Part shown: one piece after another, positions 32,654 to 41,071 of the stretch
How the letters are laid out: every line of letters starts with the position of its first letter
How positions within the stretch are numbered: position 1 is the first letter of the stretch
Assembly (NCBI RefSeq): GCF_015461845.1
Contig: NZ_JACOPW010000001.1
Coordinates: 248,001 to 312,000, forward strand
DNA: 64,000 nucleotides
Direction of reading: 5' to 3'
Source: Pseudomonas mucoides
GTDB lineage: Bacteria > Pseudomonadota > Gammaproteobacteria > Pseudomonadales > Pseudomonadaceae
The notes under the pieces: generated by a model
What the model was told of the DNA's origin: nothing
The model's database searches: none
Seen by the model: only the letters and a program-made list of their open reading frames with translations
Program-made: the position numbers and the translations under genes

Positions 32654-34069
32654 ATGGTTACCGCTGCAACAACCTCCGCCCCGCTCATCGAGAAACACAC
32701 CATCGGCTACGTGCCGCCCGAAGATCGTCACGGCAAAACCCGCGACCTGTTCACCCTCTGGTTCGGCGGCAACATCGCGCCGCTGCCGATCGTCACCGGC
32801 GCCCTCGGCGTGCAAATGTTCCACCTCAACCTGGTGTGGGGCATCGTCGCCATTCTCGTCGGTCACCTGGTCGGCGGCGTGCTGATGGCGCTGCACTCGG
32901 CGCAAGGCCCGCAGATGGGCATCCCGCAAATGATCCAGAGCCGCGCCCAGTTCGGCTCCCTCGGTGCGCTGCTGGTGGTGCTGATCGCCGGCGTCATGTA
33001 CATCGGCTTCTTCGCCTCCAACATCGTCCTCGCCGGAAAATCCCTGCACGGCGTGGTCGACAGCGTCCCGGTGCCCGTCGGCATTGTCATCGGTGCGCTC
33101 GGTTCCGGCATCATCGGCATCATCGGTTACCGCTTCATCCACGTGCTCAACCGCATCGGCACCTGGGTGCTCGGCGCCGGCATCGTGCTCGGCTTCGGCT
33201 ACATATTCACCCACGTACAAACCGCCGACTTCCTCACCCGTGGCAGCTTCAACCTGTCCGGCTGGCTCGCCACCGTTTCGCTCGCCGCGCTCTGGCAAAT
33301 CGCCTTCGCACCGTACGTGTCCGACTACTCGCGCTACCTGCCGGCCAACGTACCGGTCGCCGCCACGTTCTGGACCACCTACCTGGGCACCGTCCTCGGC
33401 TCCAGCCTCTCGTTCATCTTCGGCGCCGTCGCCGTCCTCGCCACCCCCGTCGGCATGGACACCATGGACGCGGTCAAACTCGCCACCGGCTCCATCGGCC
33501 CGCTGATGCTCGTGCTGTTCCTGCTCAGCGTCATCAGCCACAACGCCCTCAACCTCTACGGCGCCGTGCTGTCGCTGATCACCCTGGTGCAAACCTTCGC
33601 CTACCGCTGGATCCCCACCGCCAAAAGCCGCGCCGTGCTCTCGGTCATCGTCCTCGCCGCGTGCTGCTTCGCCGCCGTTGGCGCCTCCGCCAACTTCATC
33701 GGCCACTTCGTCGACATGGTCCTGGTGCTGCTCGTGGTGCTGGTGCCGTGGACCGCGATCAACCTGATCGACTTCTATGCGATTCACAAAGGTCAGTACG
33801 ACATCAACTCGATCTTCAAAGTCGACGGCGGGATCTACGGCCGGTACAACCCGCAGGCGCTGTTGGCGTATGCGATCGGCATCGTGGTGCAGATTCCGTT
33901 CATGAACACGCCGCTGTATGTCGGGCCGATTTCGGAACACATCAACGGCGCAGACCTTTCCTGGCTGGTCGGCCTGCTGATCACCTCACCGCTCTACTAC
34001 TGGCTGGCCAACCGCGACACCGCCTACAAGCGTCGCCTCTCCACCGGAAAACTGGCCACCTCCCTCTAA
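32654..34069 (+). CDS. NCS1-family purine/cytosine-type permease
   Basis: A 471-residue inner-membrane transporter with about twelve hydrophobic segments. The opening TRDLFTLWFGGNIAPLP and the HSAQGPQMGIPQMIQSRAQF loop are typical of NCS1 nucleobase-cation symporters. Substrates in the family include cytosine, purines, hydantoin, allantoin and creatinine-like rings. ATG at 32654 has GGAG seven bases upstream; an in-frame TTG at 32642 is less likely. It ends the FMO-RidA-DUF1028-M20 block and is the most likely entry point for its substrate. Confidence 0.87.
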   Translation: MVTAATTSAPLIEKHTIGYVPPEDRHGKTRDLFTLWFGGNIAPLPIVTGALGVQMFHLNLVWGIVAILVGHLVGGVLMALHSAQGPQMGIPQMIQSRAQFGSLGALLVVLIAGVMYIGFFASNIVLAGKSLHGVVDSVPVPVGIVIGALGSGIIGIIGYRFIHVLNRIGTWVLGAGIVLGFGYIFTHVQTADFLTRGSFNLSGWLATVSLAALWQIAFAPYVSDYSRYLPANVPVAATFWTTYLGTVLGSSLSFIFGAVAVLATPVGMDTMDAVKLATGSIGPLMLVLFLLSVISHNALNLYGAVLSLITLVQTFAYRWIPTAKSRAVLSVIVLAACCFAAVGASANFIGHFVDMVLVLLVVLVPWTAINLIDFYAIHKGQYDINSIFKVDGGIYGRYNPQALLAYAIGIVVQIPFMNTPLYVGPISEHINGADLSWLVGLLITSPLYYWLANRDTAYKRRLSTGKLATSL

Positions 34070-34080
34070 CTATCCCCACA

Positions 34081-34168
34081 ATCCCTGTGGGAGCGAGCTT
34101 GCTCGCGATGAGGCCCTGACAGTCAATTCTGAATTGCCTGACAGACCACCATCGCGAGCAACCCCGCT
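34081..34168. repeat. REP pair (variant core)
   Basis: Inverted pair with the variant core GAGCGAGCTTGCTCGCGATG, just after the permease stop. Confidence 0.8.
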
Positions 34169-34237
34169 TAACCAAAAATTAAATGAACCCCGCCCACCGC
34201 AGCTCACCTAACTGAATGACTATCAGGAGGGTGAGCA

Positions 34238-34456
34238 ATGCAAACCGAAACAATCTGGATCGTACTCGTGGCAGTGCTTCTGCTGATCGAGCTATGGGCC
34301 ATCAACCGAGTCCGAAAAGCCCAAGGCAAATCCAGCAACAAACTCTTGTGGATCGTCGTGATCGTCTTCGTGCCACTGATCGGCGTCGTGGCATGGGCAC
34401 TGACCGGCCCCAAACACACCGAACACAACCCGCACTCGCCTCAAGCCAGGCAATGA
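34238..34456 (+). CDS. Small membrane protein with PLDc_N domain
   Basis: A 72-residue protein with two hydrophobic helices (about 5-24 and 36-54) linked by a basic loop (NRVRKAQGKSSNK). The sequence LLWIVVIVFVPLIGVVAWALTG in the second part is the phospholipase D-nuclease N-terminal (PLDc_N) signature, which occurs as a stand-alone small protein. AGGAGGGTGAGCA precedes the ATG. Function is unknown; it probably sits in the inner membrane with both ends on one side. Confidence 0.82.
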   Translation: MQTETIWIVLVAVLLLIELWAINRVRKAQGKSSNKLLWIVVIVFVPLIGVVAWALTGPKHTEHNPHSPQARQ

Positions 34457-34533
34457 CATCAAAGGATCAAAGCCTCGATGATTCGGGGCTTTGTCGTTTC
34501 TGGCCATCCGAAAATCGTGTAGGAAACCACCCT

Positions 34534-34578
34534 CTGTGGCGAGGGAGCTTGCTCCCGCTGGGCAGCGAAGCCGCCCCA
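34534..34578. repeat. REP-like element
   Basis: TGTGGCGAGGGAGCTTGCTC with its inverted partner, followed by GCAGCGAAGCCGCCCCA. This is another dispersed P. fluorescens palindrome. Confidence 0.65.
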
Positions 34579-34610
34579 CCCTTCACCGCGTTTTTAAACA
34601 CACCCACATC

Positions 34611-34646
34611 CTGTAGCAGCTGGCGAAGTCTGCGTCCGGCTACACA
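34611..34646. repeat. REP-like element (GTAGCAGCTG type)
   Basis: CTGTAGCAGCTGGCGAAGTC with its partner CGTCCGGCTACACAG. The remainder of 34457-34943 holds nothing else that I can support. Confidence 0.55.
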
Positions 34647-34943
34647 GCAGCCGTAAATCCAACGAGCAAGGTACACAGACACTTAAACACGTTCTGATTT
34701 AACGCCAGTAACCCCGCCGGAAGCTCTGCCTCCGACATCAACCAATAACCCGCTTTCGGTCCTACAACCCCGTTTGCAGGCACCAAAATCTTCGCTTAAA
34801 GTTCGACCCGTCACTGACGACCATCAGAGACAGGGTTTCGCAGCCCTAAAAGAAGATCACCAAATACCGTCAGACATGACACAGCCGGTTTCTGTCTGTG
34901 AATGGATTTTGACGACTTTGACTCATTTTTTAGGACTATATGC

Positions 34944-35234
34944 ATGTCAACCCAGAACCCGCCCCGCCGCTTCACCCCAATGTCCCAACTCGCCACCAAC
35001 TACCCCGTCCTGCTCATCGACAGCGATGCCCCACTGCGCGAACTCCACAACTGCGTCAGCGAACGCCTCAGCGCCGTCCTCAAATACCTAAACCTCACGG
35101 CCTGCACCAGCCTCCCCGACTACGCCGAAAATGACATCAACACCGTCACCAACATCGCCCGAATCCTGATCCAGGATGTGAGTGATGTGTTTCGGGTGAT
35201 TGAGCAACGCGGGTTTGAGGCACCAAAGAATTAG
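34944..35234 (+). CDS. Small helical protein, DUF6124/DUF3077-like
   Basis: A 96-residue soluble protein with a short polar N-terminus and two predicted helices (LRELHNCVSERLSAVLKYL and ITNIARILIQDVSDVF-like segments). The shape and genomic frequency recall the short Pseudomonas proteins of DUF6124 or DUF3077, but the match is loose. ATG at 34944 follows TAGGACTATATGC; the frame is open from 34902. A strong terminator follows. Function unknown. Confidence 0.65.
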   Translation: MSTQNPPRRFTPMSQLATNYPVLLIDSDAPLRELHNCVSERLSAVLKYLNLTACTSLPDYAENDINTVTNIARILIQDVSDVFRVIEQRGFEAPKN

Positions 35235-35252
35235 TAATAAGAGCTAAGCCGT

Positions 35253-35284
35253 AAAAAACCCGCACCGAGTTGCGGGTTTTTTAT
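35253..35284 (+). terminator. Rho-independent terminator
   Basis: AAAAAACCCGCA / TGCGGGTTTTTT stem with a six-base loop and T run, 18 bp after the small helical protein. Confidence 0.88.
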
Positions 35285-35439
35285 TTCATTCCCCTGTCGA
35301 GTTAGCGAGAGGATGGTCTGCTCTATCAGCGCGGCTGACTTTGTTCGCGCGCCATAACATCGAAATCTAACGCTGCCAGCATCGGCGTCCTTTTGGCAGC
35401 CAGCACTCATGTTAATATGCCACCACCCAATCATAATCA

Positions 35440-36933
35440 ATGAAGTACACCCGCATGGACGCCACACCCCACCCTTTCAGCCTTTTTTCACTGCTGACCG
35501 CTGCTTTGATCCTCTCTGGATGCCAAGCGACAAAGCCCGCGTCCGCTCAAACCACAACACCTGAGGTCCAGCCGGGCCTGGCGGTTTTCAAGAGTGTGAT
35601 ACTCGAGAAACCCGAGCCGAATTCGATCGTGCGAGAGGGAGACCGGATCACCTATTTAGTGGCTTCGTCCCCAAGTCCGGAACGCCACTATCTGGCACGT
35701 TTCGACGCCAACTGCAGCGAGCCCGATGCGCAAATGGCTTACCGCAGCAAAAGGGGAATGTCTCGATTCTCCGACAACCCGAGGGGGCGTTCGCAGGAGT
35801 CCTGGCAATTACCGGCTGAACAAAAGAGCCAGTATCTGCAAAGTGCGCAGTTGAAGCAGGTGTGTGCCCAGACCGCACCTCCTCAATGGCGCATGTTCTC
35901 TGCCCCCGAGCATCAGGATTGGCAGATGATCGACCGCAGCAGCCTGAACGTGAAAGGTGATGAGGTAACTTTCTGGACAGCTCGGGTACTGCCCGGCGAG
36001 AGCTTGGTGCCCGGCAAAAACGTCTTGTATGGGCAGGTACGCCAGCGGTGGACAGCCAACTGCGCCCTGCAACAACTGACCGCGTTAAGTCATTTCTACC
36101 TGGATACTCACAGTCGTGTGCTCGCTGGCAGCGTGCAGACAGATCTCAAAGCCATCGGCTCGCAAAGCCTCACAGCCGATGAGCGTCAGTTGGTTCAGGT
36201 GGCCTGCGGCAAACCGCAATCGCTGGACCAATACAAACCATTTGAAGGGCGCGAACAGTCGCCCTTCGAATCACCGGTCCCTGTCGTTGCCGCCCCGGTG
36301 TTGAAGGCCATCGAGGCATTGAATATGCCCAAACCGCAGAAAAGCATTCAGCAGCTACGCCGGGTGTTTAAAGACAACTCCGAGCCAAGACAGTATTCCG
36401 ATGAAGCGGTACGGCTCAACGGGCGTGACTCGACATACCTTTTGGGCGAGGCGGGAAATCAACTGACGGAGCGTTATGAAGACCGACGCGGTCAGTGGGT
36501 CAAAGCCACGTTCCGAGGACTGATTACCCTGGCTGAAAGTGAATTCAGCAATCGTGCAGGAGAGATAACGATTGAGGATAAGGCGCTGACGAACCTCAGC
36601 TTCGAGGGCGATTGGGCGCACATGCCGGTCGGCGCCCTCCTGCGATACACGGCGCAGGATATGCAGATGCTTTATACCAACGGCGGGAAAGGTCCCAGAG
36701 CCTTGGTGCCGGTCGACAACCGATTCAGCTGTGAGGTGCAGTCGCAGAAACCCGCCAGCGCGTATCACCCGAGTTTGACCGGGAGTGCCAAGCTACTCAG
36801 CTGCACCCAAGATACCTACCAATACGGCACCAACATTTACGTCTACCTCGAAACGTATGGAATGTTTGTGCCGTTCCAATACGTCACACGGAACGTGCAG
36901 GGCGAATGGACGATCGAGGTTGTAAAAATTTGA
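35440..36933 (+). CDS. Large lipoprotein of unknown function
   Basis: A 497-residue protein (the start could be the ATG at 35455) with a lipoprotein signal ending in LILSGC (Cys about 28). No domain was recognised. The mature part has paired cysteines (FDANCSEPD/LKQVCAQT, ANCALQQ/VACGKPQ, RFSCEVQ/LLSCTQD), suggesting three disulphides and three repeated modules. Each region follows a pattern of a Trp- or Tyr-rich strand and a cysteine, so it may contain a tandem domain. It is isolated between a terminator and a probable mobile-element remnant. Confidence 0.75.
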   Translation: MKYTRMDATPHPFSLFSLLTAALILSGCQATKPASAQTTTPEVQPGLAVFKSVILEKPEPNSIVREGDRITYLVASSPSPERHYLARFDANCSEPDAQMAYRSKRGMSRFSDNPRGRSQESWQLPAEQKSQYLQSAQLKQVCAQTAPPQWRMFSAPEHQDWQMIDRSSLNVKGDEVTFWTARVLPGESLVPGKNVLYGQVRQRWTANCALQQLTALSHFYLDTHSRVLAGSVQTDLKAIGSQSLTADERQLVQVACGKPQSLDQYKPFEGREQSPFESPVPVVAAPVLKAIEALNMPKPQKSIQQLRRVFKDNSEPRQYSDEAVRLNGRDSTYLLGEAGNQLTERYEDRRGQWVKATFRGLITLAESEFSNRAGEITIEDKALTNLSFEGDWAHMPVGALLRYTAQDMQMLYTNGGKGPRALVPVDNRFSCEVQSQKPASAYHPSLTGSAKLLSCTQDTYQYGTNIYVYLETYGMFVPFQYVTRNVQGEWTIEVVKI

Positions 36934-36950
36934 GCTGACTGGCCGTTCGA

Positions 36951-37024
36951 AATAAGGGAACAGATCTGTGTATTCAAATAGATCTGTCACCTTTTCCCAG
37001 TCACCTTTTCCGTCTCCTTTTCCG
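36951..37024. other. Probable remnant of a REP-associated mobile element
   Basis: ACAGATCTGT and AGATCTGTCACCTTTTCC, with further copies of TCACCTTTTCC and TCTCCTTTTCC, form short direct and inverted repeats. Similar sequence often borders REP-associated transposase genes in Pseudomonas. No transposase is left, so this is an inference. Confidence 0.35.
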
Positions 37025-37058
37025 TCTGCGGACGCAGCCTTCGGCAGCTGCTACAGGG
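37025..37058. repeat. REP-like element (GCAGCTGCTAC type)
   Basis: CTGCGGACGCAGCCTTCGGC followed by AGCTGCTACAGG; same class as the elements at 26586 and 34611. Confidence 0.55.
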
Positions 37059-37075
37059 TTGCGTCCGTTTTGAGA

Positions 37076-37624
37076 TTAGAAGTTGGCTGGAGTGTTGGCG
37101 CTGATGATTTCCGCTTCATCCTGGCCGATGTTGCGAAACTTGTGCGGCAGGGTTGTCGGGAAGTAGTAGCCGTCGCCGGCGTTGAGCACACTGATTTGGC
37201 CGTCCACGGTCAACTCAACCGTCCCCCGCGTAACCAACCCACACTCCTCCCCTTCCGAATGCACAATCGGCTCTTCCCCCGAGCTCGCCCCAGGCGCGTA
37301 CTGCTCACGCAACAACCGCATCTGCCGACTCGGCACCGAAGCGCCAATCAGCAGCAACCGCAGCCCATGACGGCCGAGATCCGGCTGTTCGTTGGCGCGG
37401 AACACGTATTGGTGCTCACGCGGCGGCTGATCAAAGGTAAAGAAGTCCGCCAAAGACATGGGAATGCCTTCGAGCAGTTTTTTGAGCGAGCTGACGGAGG
37501 GACTGACGCGATTTTGTTCGATCAGGGAGATGGTGGCATTGGTGACGCCGCTACGCCGGGCCAGCTCGCGCTGGGACAGTTTGTAGCTTTCGCGTACTAG
37601 TTTGAGTCGTGAGCCCGTGTCCAT
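37076..37624 (-). CDS. puuR: Cupin-type XRE regulator of putrescine genes (PuuR/PauR-like)
   Basis: A 182-residue regulator with an N-terminal Cro/C1 helix-turn-helix (residues about 6-60, LSQRELARRSGVTNATISLI) and a C-terminal cupin sensor (about 110-178, VHSEGEECGLVTRGTVEL; GDGYYFPTTLPHKFRN). PuuR in E. coli and PauR in Pseudomonas repress gamma-glutamylpolyamine genes and respond to putrescine. It sits at the end of the minus-strand puuA-puuC-puuB series, separated by three REP elements, so it may have its own promoter. It most likely controls the catabolic genes and perhaps the adjacent transporter. Confidence 0.85.
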   Translation of the reverse strand: MDTGSRLKLVRESYKLSQRELARRSGVTNATISLIEQNRVSPSVSSLKKLLEGIPMSLADFFTFDQPPREHQYVFRANEQPDLGRHGLRLLLIGASVPSRQMRLLREQYAPGASSGEEPIVHSEGEECGLVTRGTVELTVDGQISVLNAGDGYYFPTTLPHKFRNIGQDEAEIISANTPANF

Positions 37625-37842
37625 GACAGCCTTATGCGAAGAATACTTAAGGGTTATGGGGGTGGATGGCGGGCGACTTTTGGCCGCGAAAGTACCGCTT
37701 CCCTGTCCCGGAAATGTGAAAGGCGGGTATTAAATCACGTTTGGTGGTGTTGCTCAGCAGGTTCGATGAATGGGTGGGTGAAAAGGTTGTTTGGGCCTGA
37801 AATCAGGGTGTTTGGTTGGGGTTGATGGTGGCTGGTCGGGCC

Positions 37843-38006
37843 TCATCGCGGGCAAGCCCGCTCCCACAGGGTTCTGTGGCGACCGCAAAACTTGTGATCG
37901 ACCGGGATCAACTTGTGGGAGCGGGCTTGCCCGCGATTGCGGTGTGTCAGCCGACCTCAATGGTGGCTGATTTGGCGTCATCGCGGGCAAGCCCGCTCCC
38001 GCAGGT
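37843..38006. repeat. Cluster of three REP elements
   Basis: Three copies of the GGGCAAGCCCGC-type element at about 37843, 37914 and 37979, the middle one inverted, between puuB and puuR. No gene is supported in 37625-38019. Confidence 0.88.
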
Positions 38007-38019
38007 TTTGCAGCGTTTA

Positions 38020-39318
38020 TCAGATGCCGAACCGATCGCGCAGCGCGTAGTACGCGGCGCCCATGGCGGTGAGCGGGGCCTGGAAGGTGCGGCCGCCGAT
38101 CATTGGCATGTGCGGTAGCGAAGCGAACGCGTCGAAGCGTTCGGCGTCGCCGCGGATCATTTCCGAGATCAGTTTGCCGGCCAGGTGCGAGCAGGTGACG
38201 CCGTGGCCGCTGTAGCCTTGCATGTAGTAGGCGTTTTTCTCGATGCGGCCGAACTGCGGCATGCGCGACATGGTCAGCAGGAAGTTGCCGGTCCAGCGGT
38301 AGTCGATTTTCACGTCCTTGAGTTGCGGGAAGGTCTTGAGGATTTTCGGGCGGATCAGTTGTTCAATGTCGTCCGGTTCGCGGGCGCCGTAGACCACACC
38401 GCCGCCGTACAGCAAACGGTTGTCGGCGGTGAGGCGGTAGTAGTCGAGCAGGTAGTTGCAGTCTTCGACGCAGTAGTTGTTTTTGATCAGGCTGCGCGCA
38501 ACCTTTTCCGACAACGGTTCGGTGACGACGATTTGCGAGCCGCACGGCATGCTTTTGCTGGTCACGCGATTGTCGAGACCCTGCGGCAGGTAGGCGTTAC
38601 CGGCGATCAGCAGGTACTTGGCCTTCACCACGCCTTTGGCGGTGCGCACGGTAATCGGTTCGCCGTAGGTGATTTCTACCGCGGCCGATTGTTCGTAGAT
38701 TTTGCCGCCCAGGCCGATGATGGCCGAGGCTTCGCCGAGGGCCAGGTTCAGCGGGTGAATATGGCCGCCCTGCATGTCCAGCAGGCCGCCGACGTAGGCA
38801 TCGGAACCGACTTCGCGCTTGATGTCCGCCGCGTCGAGCATTTTCAGGTTTTTGTTGCCGTAGCGTTCCCAGCTGCTTTTCTGCTCGGCCAGGCCTTTGA
38901 GCTGCTTCTTGTTCATCGCGGCAAAGATGCCGCCGGGCTTGTAGTCGCACTGGATGTCGTAGTGCTGTATGCGCTGACGAATGATGTCGGCGCCTTCGAA
39001 GATCATGCTGCCGAGGACTTCAGCGGTTTTGTCGCCGTAGCGTTCTTCGATGACATCGACGTCGCGGCTGTAGGAGTTGACCAGTTGGCCGCCGTTGCGA
39101 CCGCTGGCGCCGAAACCGACTTTGGCGGCTTCGAGGACGGTCACGCTGTAGCCCGCTTCCGCGAGGAACAGGGCCGAGGACAAACCGGTGTAACCGGCGC
39201 CGATGATGCAGACGTCGCAGTCCACCGCTTGTTCGAGCACCGGGAAGTCGCCGGTGAAGTTACGGGTAGCGGCGTAGTAGCTGTTTACGTGGGTGTGTTT
39301 CACAGAATCTTGTTTCAT
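38020..39318 (-). CDS. puuB: Gamma-glutamylputrescine oxidase-like FAD enzyme
   Basis: A 432-residue DAO-family flavoprotein. The FAD-binding motif is CDVCIIGAGYTGLSSALFLAEAG in part, near residue 33, followed by GFGASGRNGGQLVNSYS. PuuB (PauB in Pseudomonas) oxidises gamma-glutamylputrescine to gamma-glutamyl-gamma-aminobutyraldehyde with release of ammonia and peroxide. It lies 57 bp downstream of the aldehyde dehydrogenase on the same strand, the natural next step. Assignment to this step rests on family plus neighbours. Confidence 0.88.
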   Translation of the reverse strand: MKQDSVKHTHVNSYYAATRNFTGDFPVLEQAVDCDVCIIGAGYTGLSSALFLAEAGYSVTVLEAAKVGFGASGRNGGQLVNSYSRDVDVIEERYGDKTAEVLGSMIFEGADIIRQRIQHYDIQCDYKPGGIFAAMNKKQLKGLAEQKSSWERYGNKNLKMLDAADIKREVGSDAYVGGLLDMQGGHIHPLNLALGEASAIIGLGGKIYEQSAAVEITYGEPITVRTAKGVVKAKYLLIAGNAYLPQGLDNRVTSKSMPCGSQIVVTEPLSEKVARSLIKNNYCVEDCNYLLDYYRLTADNRLLYGGGVVYGAREPDDIEQLIRPKILKTFPQLKDVKIDYRWTGNFLLTMSRMPQFGRIEKNAYYMQGYSGHGVTCSHLAGKLISEMIRGDAERFDAFASLPHMPMIGGRTFQAPLTAMGAAYYALRDRFGI

Positions 39319-39375
39319 AGCGTTCTCCGATGGCCACCGGCAGCGTGCCGGCGACCGTCGCTTTTTTTATAGGTA

Positions 39376-40866
39376 TTAGAGCTTGATCCAGGTCGCTTTG
39401 AGCTCGGTGTATTTGTCGAACGCGTGCAGCGATTTGTCCCGACCGTTACCCGACTGCTTGTACCCGCCGAACGGCGCGGTCATGTCGCCACCGTCATACT
39501 GGTTGACCCAGACGCTGCCGGCGCGCAAGCCGCGCGCGAAGGTGTGGGCCTTGCTCAGGTTGCTGGTCCAGACGCCAGCGGCCAGGCCGAAGATGCTGTC
39601 GTTGGCAATCGCCAGCGCTTCTTCAGCGGTGTCGAAGGTGATCAGCGACAGCACCGGGCCGAAGATTTCTTCGCGGGCGATGGTCATGGCGTTGGTCACA
39701 CCGTCGAAAATCGCCGGTTCCACGTACAGACCGCCGGTGCTTTCGAGGGTGCGGCTGCCGCCCGCGATCAGTTGCGCGCCCTGGTCTTTACCGACCTGGA
39801 TGTAACGCAACACGTTGTCCAGTTGACGCTGGTCGACGACCGCGCCGACGGTGGTTTCCGGGTCCAGTGCGTGCCCCGGTTTCCAGGCTTGCAGCGCTTC
39901 CACCAACAGTGGAATGAACTGCTCGCGAATCGAACGCTCCACCAGCAGGCGCGAGCCCGCGGTGCAGACTTCGCCCTGGTTGAAGGCAATCGCGCCGGCT
40001 GCTGCTTGTGCGGCGGCGCGCAGGTCTGGCGCGTCGGCGAACACCACGTTCGGGCTCTTGCCGCCGGCTTCGAGCCAGACGCGTTTCATGTTGCTTTGCC
40101 CGGCGTAGATCATCAGTTGCTTGGCAATCGCGGTCGAGCCGGTGAAGGCCAGCACGTCGACGTCCATGTGCAACGCCAGCGCCTTGCCGACGGTGTGGCC
40201 GTAGCCCGGCAGAACGTTGAACACGCCTTTCGGAATGCCGGCGTCCAGCGCCAGTTGCGCAATGCGAATGGCGGTGAGCGGCGACTTTTCCGATGGCTTG
40301 AGGATGAACGAGTTGCCGGCAGCCAGTGCCGGGGCGAACTTCCAGCTGGCCATGATCAACGGGAAGTTCCACGGAACGATGGCCGCGACCACGCCCGCAG
40401 GTTCACGGGTGATGAGGCCGAGTTGATCGTGCGGGGTGGCGGCGACTTCGTCGTAGATCTTGTCGATGGCTTCGGCGCTCCAGCGGATCGCGTTGGCGGT
40501 CGCTGGGATGTCGATGTTCATCGAGTCGTTGATCGGCTTGCCCATGTCGAGGGTTTCGAGCAGGGCGAGTTCTTCCTGGTTGGCCAGGATCAGGTCGGCA
40601 AAGCGAATCAGGGTGCGCTTGCGCTCGGCCGGGGCGAGGTTGGCCCAGATGCCGGATTCAAACGTGCGGCGCGCGACGGCGACGGCCGCATTGGCGTCGG
40701 CTTCGTCGGTGCTGGCGACGTTGGCCAGGAAGCGGCCGTCGACCGGGCTCATGCACTCAAAGGTGTCGCCGCTGAGTGCCGGGCAGTATTGGCCGTCGAT
40801 GAATGCACGGGCTTCGATGGTGAGGGACTGGAAGCGTTGTTCCCAGTCGCTGCGAGTGTTTGTCAT
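39376..40866 (-). CDS. puuC: Gamma-glutamyl-gamma-aminobutyraldehyde dehydrogenase
   Basis: A 496-residue NAD(P)+-dependent aldehyde dehydrogenase. Motifs include PWNFPLIMASWKFAPALAAG, FTGSTAIAKQL, the general base Glu in LEAGGKSPN and the catalytic Cys in FNQGEVCTAGSR. It oxidises gamma-glutamyl-gamma-aminobutyraldehyde to gamma-glutamyl-GABA. It resembles KauB/PauC of Pseudomonas, which can also oxidise other omega-aminoaldehydes. It lies between puuA and puuB on the minus strand, separated from puuA by a REP pair. Confidence 0.9.
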   Translation of the reverse strand: MTNTRSDWEQRFQSLTIEARAFIDGQYCPALSGDTFECMSPVDGRFLANVASTDEADANAAVAVARRTFESGIWANLAPAERKRTLIRFADLILANQEELALLETLDMGKPINDSMNIDIPATANAIRWSAEAIDKIYDEVAATPHDQLGLITREPAGVVAAIVPWNFPLIMASWKFAPALAAGNSFILKPSEKSPLTAIRIAQLALDAGIPKGVFNVLPGYGHTVGKALALHMDVDVLAFTGSTAIAKQLMIYAGQSNMKRVWLEAGGKSPNVVFADAPDLRAAAQAAAGAIAFNQGEVCTAGSRLLVERSIREQFIPLLVEALQAWKPGHALDPETTVGAVVDQRQLDNVLRYIQVGKDQGAQLIAGGSRTLESTGGLYVEPAIFDGVTNAMTIAREEIFGPVLSLITFDTAEEALAIANDSIFGLAAGVWTSNLSKAHTFARGLRAGSVWVNQYDGGDMTAPFGGYKQSGNGRDKSLHAFDKYTELKATWIKL

Positions 40867-40920
40867 GGTTGTGACTCGACGCAGAGGAATAAGTATTTGT
40901 TGGGTATCAGTACACCGCAG

Positions 40921-41018
40921 ATCCCTGTGGCAGCGGGTTTGCCCGCGATAGCGACGGGTCAGGCGACATCAATGGAGACTGTGATGACGCTATCGCGGGC
41001 AAGCCCGCTCCCACAGGG
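40921..41018. repeat. REP pair (BIME)
   Basis: Inverted REP pair between puuC and puuA, with the GGGCAAGCCCGCTCCCACAGG copy at about 40997. Confidence 0.85.
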
Positions 41019-41071
41019 TTTGGCGGTGCACACAGGTTTTGTGTACACCCCCTCACCCGGGTTTTGCCCCA

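Noticed and set aside
32540..33940. 466-residue minus-strand open frame opposite the NCS1 permease
   Set aside because: Composition is almost all Asp, Glu, His, Gln and Gly, as expected from the antisense of a membrane protein gene.
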